Of a stretch of 47,165 nucleotides of DNA, positions 25,112 through 32,518 are shown one piece after another. Position 1 is the first letter of the stretch. Every line of letters starts with the position of its first letter. The position numbers and the translations under genes were made by a program. The notes under the pieces are model-generated. The model did no database searches and was not told the origin of the DNA. It saw only the letters and a list, made by a program, of their open reading frames with translations. The stretch is from Streptomyces coryli. GTDB taxonomy: Bacteria > Actinomycetota > Actinomycetes > Streptomycetales > Streptomycetaceae. The stretch spans positions 1-47,165 of the forward strand of contig NZ_JAAKZV010000037.1 of the NCBI RefSeq assembly GCF_011044975.1, written 5' to 3'.

Positions 25112-25815
25112 CACGCGTCTCCTTCCTGCGCGGCCAGGATCTCGGCGAGGTGCCGGGTGCCCACGCCCGTACGCAGCCGGGACAGGCCGCCGCCGATGTG
25201 CATCAGACACGAGTTGTCGCCCGCCGTCAGCACCTCGGCGCCGGTCGACTGCACATGGCGCATCTTGTCGGCGAGCATCGCGTCCGACGTGTCGGCGTTC
25301 TTCAGCGCGAAGGTGCCGCCGAAGCCGCAGCAGGACTCGGCGGCGGGCAGCTCCACGAGGTCGATGCCGCGCACCGCCCGCAGCAGCTTCAGCGGTTTGT
25401 CGCCGACCCGCAGCATCCTCAGCGAATGGCAGGTCGGGTGGTACGTGACCCGGTGCGGGAAATATGCGCCGACGTCCGTCACGCCGAGGACGTCGACCAG
25501 CAGCTCGGACAGCTCGTACACGGGCGGCGGATCGACCTCCGGATCCAGCACCTTGTGGTAGTCGCGCACCATCCCGGCGCAGGACCCGGACGGCGTCACC
25601 ACGGCCTCGTAACCGGCGAAGGCCTCGGCGAAGCGGCCCACCATCGGCTTCGCCTCGCGGCGGTAGCCGGTGTTGAAGTGCATCTGCCCGCAGCACGCCT
25701 GGCCCGCCGGGAAGTCCACGGTGTGGCCGAGCCGTTCCAGCAGCCGGACGACCGCCTTGCCGGTGTCCGGGAACATCGTGTCGTTGAAGCACGTGATGAA
25801 GAGCGCTATCCGCAT
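25111..25815 (-). CDS. lutA: L-lactate utilization protein A, CCG-domain subunit
   Basis: A 234-residue LutA with two cysteine-rich CCG domains of the kind found in heterodisulfide reductase and GlpC. The first is QACCGQMHFNTGYRREA with a later SGSCAGM; the second is HPTCHSLR with ESCCGFGGTFALKN. The start is the ATG at 25815, where MRIALFITCFNDTMFP begins; the preceding in-frame codons overlap the stop of the aldo-keto reductase gene. In this operon it should oxidise the L-lactate released by the fucose pathway. Confidence 0.95.
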   Translation of the reverse strand: MRIALFITCFNDTMFPDTGKAVVRLLERLGHTVDFPAGQACCGQMHFNTGYRREAKPMVGRFAEAFAGYEAVVTPSGSCAGMVRDYHKVLDPEVDPPPVYELSELLVDVLGVTDVGAYFPHRVTYHPTCHSLRMLRVGDKPLKLLRAVRGIDLVELPAAESCCGFGGTFALKNADTSDAMLADKMRHVQSTGAEVLTAGDNSCLMHIGGGLSRLRTGVGTRHLAEILAAQEGDA

Positions 25816-25819
25816 GGGC

Positions 25820-26845
25820 TCAATACTCTCCCGGGACCGGCACATCCGTCCCCATCAGTCCCTCGTCCCGCAGCTGCCGCCACATGGCCGCCGGAATGGG
25901 GTGCCGCATCGCCGCCGCGGCGTCCGCGGCCTCGGCGGTCGACCTGGCGCCGGCCAGCACGCTCGCGACCGCAGGGTGCCCGAAGGGGAAGTTCAGCGCG
26001 GCGGTGCGCAGCTGGACCCCGTACGACTCGGTGATCACCTGCATGCGGCGGGCGCGCTCGCGGACCTCATCGCCGGCGGGCGCGTAGTTGTACGTGGCGC
26101 CGGGGGCCGCGGGGTCGGCCAGCAGGCCGGAGTTGAAGACGCCGCCGATGATGACCGACTTGCCGCGGGCCGCCGCCGCGGGCAGCAGCTCGGCGAGGGC
26201 GGGCTGTTCGAGGAGGGTGTAGCGGCCGGCGCACAGCACCGCGTCGACGTCGGTGTCCGTCATGAACCGGGACAGCATCTCCGCCTGGTTCATGCCCGCG
26301 CCGATCGCGCCGACGACGCCTTCTGCGCGCAGCCGCTCCAGCGCCGGGTAGGCCTCGCGGAAGGCGGCTTCCTCGTGCCGGTCGGGGTCGTGGATCAGCG
26401 CCACGTCGATCCGGTCGAGGCCGAGCCGCTCCAGGCTCTGCTCGATCGAGCGGCGCACCCCGTCGGCGGAGAAGTCCCAGCGGCGGGTGTACGTACCGGG
26501 GACGGCGAAGCCGTGCCCGAGGTCGTCGCCCGCCCCGGCCCCTTCCTCCCGGGGCACCAGCAGCCGGCCGACCTTGGTGGAGAGGGCGTATTCCGCACGC
26601 GGCTTCGCGCGCAGCGCCTCGCCGAGCCGCCGCTCGGAGAGGCCCACGCCGTAGTGCGGCGCGGTGTCGAAATACCGGACGCCCTGGTGCCAGGCGGCCT
26701 CGATGGTCCGCGCGGCCGTGTCCGCGTCGACCGGCGTGTACAGGCCCGCGATGGAGGCGCCGCCGAAGCCGAGCGCGGTGACCGGGACGGCGCTGCGGCC
26801 GAGCGTGCGGACACGCAGCGGCGCCGGGGGTTCGGTGGTCGCCAT
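25820..26845 (-). CDS. Aldo-keto reductase, probable L-fucose dehydrogenase
   Basis: A 341-residue NAD(P)-dependent oxidoreductase with a TIM-barrel aldo-keto reductase fold. The catalytic tetrad is present: Asp60, Tyr65, Lys91 and His152 (RYFDTAPHYG, STKVG, ALIHDPDRH). The N-terminus (LGFGGASIAGLY) and the insertion around 96-125 resemble the galactose/fucose/D-threo-aldose 1-dehydrogenase group rather than xylose reductases. In this operon it would oxidise L-fucose to L-fucono-lactone. It follows the SDR gene after 2 bases and precedes lutA by 4. Assignment of the sugar rests on the neighbours. Confidence 0.86.
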   Translation of the reverse strand: MATTEPPAPLRVRTLGRSAVPVTALGFGGASIAGLYTPVDADTAARTIEAAWHQGVRYFDTAPHYGVGLSERRLGEALRAKPRAEYALSTKVGRLLVPREEGAGAGDDLGHGFAVPGTYTRRWDFSADGVRRSIEQSLERLGLDRIDVALIHDPDRHEEAAFREAYPALERLRAEGVVGAIGAGMNQAEMLSRFMTDTDVDAVLCAGRYTLLEQPALAELLPAAAARGKSVIIGGVFNSGLLADPAAPGATYNYAPAGDEVRERARRMQVITESYGVQLRTAALNFPFGHPAVASVLAGARSTAEAADAAAAMRHPIPAAMWRQLRDEGLMGTDVPVPGEY

Positions 26846-26847
26846 CC

Positions 26848-27606
26848 TCACTGCCCCGCGGGACGCAGCCGCAGCCCCTGCATGCCACCGTCGACCGCGA
26901 GGGCGGTGCCGGTGACGGACGCGGCCGCCGGACTGGCGAGATACGCGACCGCCGCCGCCACCTCGTCCGCGCTGACGAGGCGGCCCATCGGCTGCCGGGC
27001 CTCCAGCGCGGCCCGCTCGGCGGCCGGGTCGGCGGCGGCGTCCAGCAGCCGCCCGACCCACGGGGTGTCGGCGGTGCCGGGGTTGACGCAGTTGACCCGG
27101 ATCCCCTCGCGTACGTGGTCGGCGGCCATGGCGAGGGTCAGCGACAGCACGGCGCCCTTGCTGGCGCTGTAGAGGGCGCGCTGCGGCAGTCCTGCGGTGG
27201 CGGCGATGGAGCAGGTGTTGACGATGGCGGCGTGCGCGGAGCGGCGCAGATGGCGCAGCGCGGCGCGGCTGGTGCGCACCATCCCCAGCACGTTGACGTC
27301 CAGGACCCGCTGCCACTCGGCGTCGTCGTTGTCCTCGACCGTCCCCGCCGCGCCGATGCCGGCGTTGTTGACGAGGATGTCCAGGCCGCGCAGGTCCCCG
27401 GCCGCCGCGCTGACGGCCGCCTGCACGGAGGCGTCGTCGGCGACGTCGGCGGCGTAGGCCCGTATCGGCGGCTCGACCGCGTCCGGCTTCAGATCGAGTA
27501 CGGCCACCTCCGCCCCGCGCTCCGCGAGCAGCCGCGCGGTGGCCAGCCCGATCCCGCTGCCACCGCCGGTGACCAGCGCTTTCAGCCCTTCGAATTCGCC
27601 GCTCAT
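26848..27606 (-). CDS. SDR, probable 2-keto-3-deoxy-L-fuconate dehydrogenase
   Basis: A 252-residue classical short-chain dehydrogenase. The cofactor motif TGGGSGIG lies at 13-20, Asp38 after the second strand (VLDLK) suggests NAD, NNAG lies at 80-83, and the catalytic Ser133, Tyr146 and Lys150 (YSASK) are intact. The fit is to dehydrogenases that oxidise 2-keto-3-deoxy-L-fuconate to the 2,4-diketo acid. Its ATG overlaps the stop of the dehydratase gene as ATGA. The general SDR call is certain; the substrate is inferred from the operon. Confidence 0.88.
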   Translation of the reverse strand: MSGEFEGLKALVTGGGSGIGLATARLLAERGAEVAVLDLKPDAVEPPIRAYAADVADDASVQAAVSAAAGDLRGLDILVNNAGIGAAGTVEDNDDAEWQRVLDVNVLGMVRTSRAALRHLRRSAHAAIVNTCSIAATAGLPQRALYSASKGAVLSLTLAMAADHVREGIRVNCVNPGTADTPWVGRLLDAAADPAAERAALEARQPMGRLVSADEVAAAVAYLASPAAASVTGTALAVDGGMQGLRLRPAGQ

Positions 27607-28964
27607 ACGGCCGCCTCCTCGCCTTCTGCCGCCCAGTACGTCCCGCCGGGATAACGGTAGGCCGCGATCGATTCCGCCTTGAGCTGACCGGAGAACCCCG
27701 GTGCGGTGGGCGGCAGATAGGCCCCGCGCTCGATCCGTACCGGATCCTCGAAGTGCTCGTGGAGATGGTCGACGTACTCGATGGCGCGCTGGTCGGTCGT
27801 CCCGGTCAGCGCCACGTAGTCGAACATCGACAGATGCTGCACCAGCTCGCACAGCCCCACCCCGCCCGCGTGCGGGCACACCGGCACGCCGAACTTGGCG
27901 GCGAGCAGCAGGATCGCCAGGTTCTCGTTGACGCCGGCGACGCGGGTGGCGTCGAGCTGCAGGATGTCGATGGCGCCGGCCTGCAGCAACTGCTTGAAGA
28001 CGATCCGGTTCTGGCAGTGCTCGCCGGTGGCGACCTTCACCGGGGCGACGCCCGCGCGGATCGCCGCGTGCCCGAGGACGTCGTCCGGGCTGGTGGGCTC
28101 CTCGATCCAGTACGGGTCGTACGGGGCAAGGGCCTTGACCCACTCGACCGCCGGGCCGACGTCCCAGCGCTGGTTGGCGTCGATGGCGATACGGACGTCC
28201 GGGCCGACGGCGGCGCGGGCGGCGCGCATCCGGCGGCGGTCGTCGTCGAGGTCGGCGCCGACCTTGAGCTTGATCTGGGTGAAGCCGTCGGCGACGGCCT
28301 GCTTGGCGAGGCGGGTGAGCTTCTCGTCGCTGTAGCCGAGCCAGCCGGGGGCGGTGGTGTACGCGGGATAGCCGCGCTCGCCGAGCGTGGCGGCCCGCTC
28401 CGCGGCGCCTTCGCGCCCTGCGCGCAGCAGTTGGAGCGCGTCCTCGGGCGTCAGCGCGTCGCTGAGGTAGCGGAAGTCGATCTGCCGGACCAGCCACTCG
28501 GGGTCGGCGTCGGCGAGCAGCCGCCACAGCGGCTTGCCCTGCCGCTTCGCGGCCAGGTCCCAGGCGGCGTTGACGGCGGCCCCGATCGCCATGTGCATCA
28601 CGCCCTTCTCCGGACCGAGCCAGCGCAGCTGGCTGTCGCCGGTGAGGTCGCGGGCGAGCGAGCCGGGGTCGGCGCAGAGCTCCGCCACGGATCTGCCGAT
28701 CAGGTACGGCCGCAGCGCGTCGATGGCGGCGACCTGGATGTCGTTGCCGCGGCCGATGGTGAAGGTGAAGCCGTGCCCCTCGAGCCCGTCCCCCGCGTCG
28801 GTGCGCAGCACCGCGTAGGCGGCCGAGTAGTCGGGGTCGGGGTTCATGGCGTCGGAGCCGTCGAGTTCGCGGGAGGTGGGGAAGCGGACGTCGTACGTGT
28901 CGACGGCGGTGACGACGGCGGACGCGGGCTCAGAGTCGGACACGGTACCGGGGATCGCTGCCAT
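27603..28964 (-). CDS. L-fuconate dehydratase (enolase superfamily)
   Basis: A 453-residue mandelate-racemase-group enolase that should convert L-fuconate to 2-keto-3-deoxy-L-fuconate. Lys232 and Lys234 (IKLKVGADL), Asp262 (AIDANQRWD), Glu288 (WIEEPT), Glu315 (ATGEHCQN) and His365 ([10 protein letters not shown]) all stand exactly 14 residues after the Lys218/Lys220, Asp248, Glu274, Glu301 and His351 that I recall for the Xanthomonas enzyme, so the identification is strong. It is the first gene of the seven-gene operon. The ATG at 28964 has no ribosome binding site and lies just behind a good promoter, so the mRNA is probably leaderless or nearly so. Confidence 0.94.
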   Translation of the reverse strand: MAAIPGTVSDSEPASAVVTAVDTYDVRFPTSRELDGSDAMNPDPDYSAAYAVLRTDAGDGLEGHGFTFTIGRGNDIQVAAIDALRPYLIGRSVAELCADPGSLARDLTGDSQLRWLGPEKGVMHMAIGAAVNAAWDLAAKRQGKPLWRLLADADPEWLVRQIDFRYLSDALTPEDALQLLRAGREGAAERAATLGERGYPAYTTAPGWLGYSDEKLTRLAKQAVADGFTQIKLKVGADLDDDRRRMRAARAAVGPDVRIAIDANQRWDVGPAVEWVKALAPYDPYWIEEPTSPDDVLGHAAIRAGVAPVKVATGEHCQNRIVFKQLLQAGAIDILQLDATRVAGVNENLAILLLAAKFGVPVCPHAGGVGLCELVQHLSMFDYVALTGTTDQRAIEYVDHLHEHFEDPVRIERGAYLPPTAPGFSGQLKAESIAAYRYPGGTYWAAEGEEAAV

Positions 28965-28969
28965 AGCCG

Positions 28970-29001
28970 TGAATATTCATCAGACCAATCACCCACGTCA
29001 A
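28970..29001 (-). promoter_or_regulatory. Promoter and palindrome of the fucose operon
   Basis: On the minus strand TTGACG (complement of 28996-29001) and AATATT (28972-28977) are separated by 18 bases and the -10 box ends 8 bases before the dehydratase ATG. The perfect palindrome TGAATATTCA (28970-28979) covers the -10 box and would suit a repressor. No regulator gene is adjacent. Confidence 0.6.
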
Positions 29002-29346
29002 CAGGCACAGTGCAAGAGAATTGGCACCGACGGGCCGCATTGCTCCGATGACTGGCCGCTGAGCTTCGGATGGGGCCATTCGGCCCCATGCGGCCGCCCA
29101 TGACGCGGCGCAATCATTACGTCACGCCTCGTCCCGCCGATCCGTGATGTCGGGGGAGGCACGTTGGGGGGAAGGAAGGCCGGCCCGGTTCTTTGAGCGG
29201 CGCCGGGCCGGCCCGAAACACCCAGCCGCGGCGACCGGCGGCACCCCGGCATTTGACCTGGCTGCCGGGCCACCGCATCCCGAACGGTCGTCGCGGACCC
29301 CTAACGGGGGCGCCGAGCCCACCAGGACCCACCCCGCCGGAAGGCG
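29002..29346 (-). other. Intergenic region with two strong hairpins
   Basis: I see no gene in this stretch. It holds the palindrome ATGGGGCC-ATTC-GGCCCCAT at 29070-29089 and, nearer the upstream gene, the long hairpin described separately. The short open frames here lack ribosome binding sites and coding bias. Confidence 0.5.
29178..29213 (-). terminator. Probable terminator after the Rv1733c-family gene
   Basis: GGCCGGCCCGG (29178-29188) and CCGGGCCGGCC (29203-29213) form a perfect 11-base-pair stem with a 14-base loop. On the minus strand it is followed by TTCCTTCCCC, a pyrimidine run. It lies about 130 bases after the stop of the upstream gene and before the fucose promoter, so it insulates the two. 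Confidence 0.65.
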
Positions 29347-29928
29347 TTACGCGTCGTTCCGCCGCCACTCGGGTCCCACCCGGGCCCACTCCGCCGCCCA
29401 CCACCGCTCGCGCGCCCGGTCGATGCGCCGCTGCCCGAGCCGGCAGCCGACCGCCACCAGCGCCACCACACCCAGCGCCGCCGACGCGCCGGTGAAGGCG
29501 CTCTGCACCGCGGCCTGACCGCCCGACGCCGGGGCCGGCAGAATCCGGCGGCCCGACGTGTCCGTCCACACCTGCGTGGTCTGGCCGACCTTGAGGTCCG
29601 ACGCGACCCGCGTCATCGCCCGGTGCGGCCGGCCGTCGCCGTCCAGCCACCGCACCTTGGCCCGCGTCCGCTCCCCGTGCACCTCGCTCGTGCCGTCCAC
29701 CCGCGGTGGCTGCTTGGGGTTCTGCAGCAGGACGGCGGGGGTGCGCTGGCGCTCCACCCGCTGCCGGTCGAGGTAGTCGTCGACGGCACCCGCCGTGCGC
29801 ACGCCCGCGAGCAGTCCGCCGACCGCCGCCAGCGTCACGGCGGCAAGGATCAGCCACCCCTCCGCCACATCAACCCCGCGCCGCAGCGGACTCTCCCGCC
29901 AGCGCCACGACCACAGCCTCTGCTTCAT
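29347..29928 (-). CDS. Rv1733c-family two-helix membrane protein
   Basis: A 193-residue membrane protein with two hydrophobic segments, about 24-46 (AEGWLILAAVTLAAVGGLLAGV) and 143-165 (FTGASAALGVVALVAVGCRL). Between them is an extracytoplasmic domain of about 95 residues that includes AKVRWLDGDGRPHRAMTRV and GQTTQVWTDTSGRR. This is the Rv1733c-family layout, named for an M. tuberculosis dormancy antigen. The function is unknown. The ATG at 29928 has GAGGGGCG upstream. Its neighbour is a DosS-like sensor, and Rv1733c itself belongs to the DosR regulon, so the pairing may be more than chance. Confidence 0.83.
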   Translation of the reverse strand: MKQRLWSWRWRESPLRRGVDVAEGWLILAAVTLAAVGGLLAGVRTAGAVDDYLDRQRVERQRTPAVLLQNPKQPPRVDGTSEVHGERTRAKVRWLDGDGRPHRAMTRVASDLKVGQTTQVWTDTSGRRILPAPASGGQAAVQSAFTGASAALGVVALVAVGCRLGQRRIDRARERWWAAEWARVGPEWRRNDA

Positions 29929-29992
29929 CGATCGCGCCCCTCAATGCCCCCCGGCCTTTCCAGTGTCGCACCGGGTACCCATCGAGGAGGGG

Positions 29993-31690
29993 TCAGCTAA
30001 CGGACAGTGGCGTCCGCCACAACACCCGTGCCCCGCCGCCCTCCTGGGGCCGCACCGCGAGCTCCCCGCCCGTCTCACGCACCTGTTCCGCCAGCCCGTC
30101 CAGGCCCAGCGAGACGGCCGCGCCCCGCTCGCCGTCCACCGCGACGGTCAGCGCCAGCTCCCCGTCCGCCGCCATCAGTGCGACCCCCGCGGACCCGGCG
30201 CCGGCCTCGGCGACCGCCGTCAGCAGTGCGCCGAGGACGCCGAGCGCCTGGTCCGCGAGCCGCGGCTCCACGTTCGTATCGACCAGGCCCTCCACCCGCA
30301 GCGACGGCGTGAACCCCAGCGTGGGCACGGCCTCTTCGAGCGCCTCGACCACCCGTATCCGCAGGCCCCGTACCGCGGGTCCGGACTCGTGCACCCGCAG
30401 CCCGAAGATGGTGGTCCGAATGATCTTGATGGTCTCGTCCAGATCGTCGACCGCCCGGGCCAGCCGCTCCTGCCCCTCCTTCGCCTTGACGAAGCGGGTC
30501 GCCGACTGCAGCGTGATCCCGGTGGCGAACAGCCGCTGGATCGCCAGGTCGTGCAGGTCGCGGGCGATCCGGTCGCGGTCCGCGTACAGCCGCACCTGCT
30601 CGGCGTCGCGCCGCCGCCCGGCCAGCTCGAGCGCCAGGGCGGCCTGCCCGGCGAAGGTGTGCAGCGGCGCCGTCTCCTCCGGGGTGAACGCGGGCTTGCC
30701 GCGGACCCGGGCCAGCAGCACCACGCCGCGCACGCCCTCGCCGGTGCCGATCGGCGCGGCCACCGCGGGGCCGATGCCGGAGTCGAGCAGCAGACTCGCG
30801 GTCACCCGCGGATCGGTGTCGACGTCGTCGGTGAGGGCGGTCTCGCCGGTGCGGTAGGCGGCGCCGGTCAGGGTGCCGTGCAGCGGTACGTCCCGGCCCA
30901 GCTGCCGCTCGGCGCCGGCACCGCTGACCAGCTCCACCCGCAGCCCGCCGTCGGGTGCCGTGGGCAGCGACACGCTCCCCCGGTCGGCACTGAGGATGGC
31001 GCAGGCCCGCTCGGTGATCAGCTCCAGCACCTCGTGCTCGTCGGAGCCGGAGAGCAGCGAGTTGGTCACCTCGGCCGCCGCCTCCAGCCAGCGCTGCCGG
31101 CTGCGCGCCTCCTCGTAGAGCCGGGCGTTCTCGATCGCCACGCCGGCGGCGACGGCGAGGGTGGCCAGCACGGCCTCGTCCTCGACGTCGAACTCCTTCG
31201 CCGCGCGCTTCTGCGTCAGATACAGATTGCCGAACACCTCGTCCCGCACCCGGATCGGGACGCCCAGGAAGGAGTGCATCGGCGGATGCCCCGGCGGAAA
31301 GCCGTAGGACGCCGGATGCTGGGAGATCTCCTCGAGCCGCAGCGGCTCCGGATGGCGGATCAACTCGCCGAGAATGCCGTGCCCTTCGGGCAGCGGTCCG
31401 ATCTCCGCCTGCTCCCGCTCGTCCACGCCCACCGTCAGGAACTGCGCCAGCCGCTGCCCCTCGCCGATCACGCCCAGCGCCCCGTACTCGGCATCGACAA
31501 GCACCACGGCCGCCTCGACGATGCTGTGCAGCACCTGCCGCAGATCCAGCTCGCGACCGACGGTGAGCACCGCTTCCAGCAGCCCCTGCACCCGGTCCCG
31601 GGTGCCGCGCACGCCGTCGATACGCACCTGGAGCTCGTCGAGCAGCTCATCCAACTGCAGCCGCGCCACGGCCTTGTCACTGTCCGCCAT
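29993..31690 (-). CDS. DosS/DevS-like GAF sensor histidine kinase, ATPase domain degenerate
   Basis: A 565-residue sensor with two GAF domains (about 50-195 and 215-355) and a HisKA_3 dimerisation domain with phospho-acceptor His380 (DRDRIARDLHDLAIQRLF). In the first GAF domain His135 (GFPPGHPPM) aligns with the heme ligand His149 of mycobacterial DosS, so it may bind heme and sense oxygen or NO. The ATPase domain looks damaged: the N-box reads LLTAVAEAG in place of a SNAVRHA-type motif and the G1 box reads VDGERGAA in place of TDNGRG. No response regulator is adjacent. TAACGT lies at -12 to -7 before the ATG, with no ribosome binding site, which suggests a leaderless mRNA. Confidence 0.9.
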   Translation of the reverse strand: MADSDKAVARLQLDELLDELQVRIDGVRGTRDRVQGLLEAVLTVGRELDLRQVLHSIVEAAVVLVDAEYGALGVIGEGQRLAQFLTVGVDEREQAEIGPLPEGHGILGELIRHPEPLRLEEISQHPASYGFPPGHPPMHSFLGVPIRVRDEVFGNLYLTQKRAAKEFDVEDEAVLATLAVAAGVAIENARLYEEARSRQRWLEAAAEVTNSLLSGSDEHEVLELITERACAILSADRGSVSLPTAPDGGLRVELVSGAGAERQLGRDVPLHGTLTGAAYRTGETALTDDVDTDPRVTASLLLDSGIGPAVAAPIGTGEGVRGVVLLARVRGKPAFTPEETAPLHTFAGQAALALELAGRRRDAEQVRLYADRDRIARDLHDLAIQRLFATGITLQSATRFVKAKEGQERLARAVDDLDETIKIIRTTIFGLRVHESGPAVRGLRIRVVEALEEAVPTLGFTPSLRVEGLVDTNVEPRLADQALGVLGALLTAVAEAGAGSAGVALMAADGELALTVAVDGERGAAVSLGLDGLAEQVRETGGELAVRPQEGGGARVLWRTPLSVS

Positions 31691-31696
31691 TACCCC

Positions 31697-31702
31697 ACGT
31701 TA
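31697..31702 (-). promoter_or_regulatory. -10 box of a probable leaderless sensor transcript
   Basis: On the minus strand TAACGT, a full TANNNT match, occupies -12 to -7 before the ATG at 31690. Transcription would start at the A of the start codon. Confidence 0.55.
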
Positions 31703-31735
31703 TCGACCACCCACGCATCGCGGGACGAACTCGGC

Positions 31736-31758
31736 AGGGGGTCTGGGGCGGAGCCCCC
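31736..31758 (-). terminator. Terminator after the HATPase gene
   Basis: On the minus strand the stem GGGGC-TCC-GCCCC (31745-31757) is nested in a larger GGGGG/CCCCC repeat. This GGGGCTCCGCCCC element is a common Streptomyces terminator sequence. It falls 28-49 bases past the stop of the ATP-binding protein and before the sensor promoter. Confidence 0.65.
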
Positions 31759-31784
31759 GGATTCTTCTCTTGCGACGGTGCCAC

Positions 31785-32369
31785 CTAGCGGTCAGCGACG
31801 CGCATCTCGAACCAGGTGGACTTGCCGCGCGGCAGCAGATCCACGCCCCAGCGGTCCGCGAGCTTGTCAACCAGGAACAAGCCGCGGCCGCTGGTGTCCA
31901 TTTCGCGGACCGGCATCAGGCAGGGCAGACCGCGGGAGGGGTCACGGACCTCGATCCGGATCCAGCCCCTGCGGCGCAGCATGCGCAGCCCGAAGGTACG
32001 GGCCCCGGTGTGCCGGACGGCATTGCCGACCAGTTCCGAGACAAGCAGCACGGCATGCTCGGCGAGCTGGGCCGACAGGCCCCAGGTGCCGAGGCAGACC
32101 GACTCGGTGAGCCGCCGGGCGGTCGCCGCCGACTCCGGCCGGGAGGGCAGCCGCACCTCGTCCACCGACGGATTGCCGCACAGGTCAAGGGCCTTGAGCG
32201 CGGCCTCGTCCAGCGGCCCGGGGCGCGCGGCGGGTGCCCGCCGCTGCGACTGCTGCATTCCCTCGAGGCCCGCCATGCCCACCATCATGGCGCCGACGGC
32301 GCTTATTTGGAGGGGATCTGCCGGAATCAATCCACCGGAACTGACCGTTCCGGTGGTGGACGTTGTCAT
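31785..32369 (-). CDS. Stand-alone HATPase (RsbW-like) ATP-binding protein
   Basis: A 194-residue protein with an N-terminal segment rich in Ser, Gly and Met (LIPADPLQISAVGAMMVGMAGLEGM) and a C-terminal HATPase domain of the anti-sigma-factor/serine-kinase type. The N-box ELVGNAVRHTG is intact, the G1 box is VRDPSRGLP, and the G2 box is SGRGLFLVDKLADRWG. Such proteins are abundant in Streptomyces and bind or phosphorylate anti-anti-sigma partners; no partner gene is here. I take the ATG at 32369 (MTTSTTGTV). An ATG at 32438 would add 23 residues from the upstream region, which has promoter-like features instead. A terminator follows. Confidence 0.86.
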   Translation of the reverse strand: MTTSTTGTVSSGGLIPADPLQISAVGAMMVGMAGLEGMQQSQRRAPAARPGPLDEAALKALDLCGNPSVDEVRLPSRPESAATARRLTESVCLGTWGLSAQLAEHAVLLVSELVGNAVRHTGARTFGLRMLRRRGWIRIEVRDPSRGLPCLMPVREMDTSGRGLFLVDKLADRWGVDLLPRGKSTWFEMRVADR

Positions 32370-32455
32370 ATGCCAGAAGCACTTAAGGCTGAACAGGACG
32401 CCTTGGCCTGCGGCGTTACGGCGTATCCAGTTGATCACGCACCGTATCGCCCCGG

Positions 32456-32488
32456 ATTCGCTTAAGGTTCACTTAAGGTCGGCCTAAT
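32456..32488. promoter_or_regulatory. Three 11-base direct repeats, PHO-box-like
   Basis: ATTCGCTTAAG, GTTCACTTAAG and GTCGGCCTAAT follow one another without a gap (32456-32466, 32467-32477, 32478-32488). An 11-base period with a GTTCAC core is the arrangement of Streptomyces PhoP sites. A further CACTTAAG lies at 32380-32387, next to the start of the HATPase gene. The sites are upstream of that gene and downstream of the enoyl-CoA hydratase. Confidence 0.45.
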
Positions 32489-32518
32489 CCCCGCCGCAGG
32501 CTCCCACCACGCCGCGCA

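Noticed and set aside
24129-25448. A 439-codon plus-strand open frame opposite lutA and lutB.
   Set aside because: LutA and LutB have intact cluster motifs; the opposite frame is Ser/Arg-rich noise.
22098-28964. The hydrolase that finishes the L-fucose pathway (FAH family) or a sugar transporter within the operon.
   Set aside because: All seven genes are accounted for by other families, and no FAH-type or permease gene lies nearby in the window.
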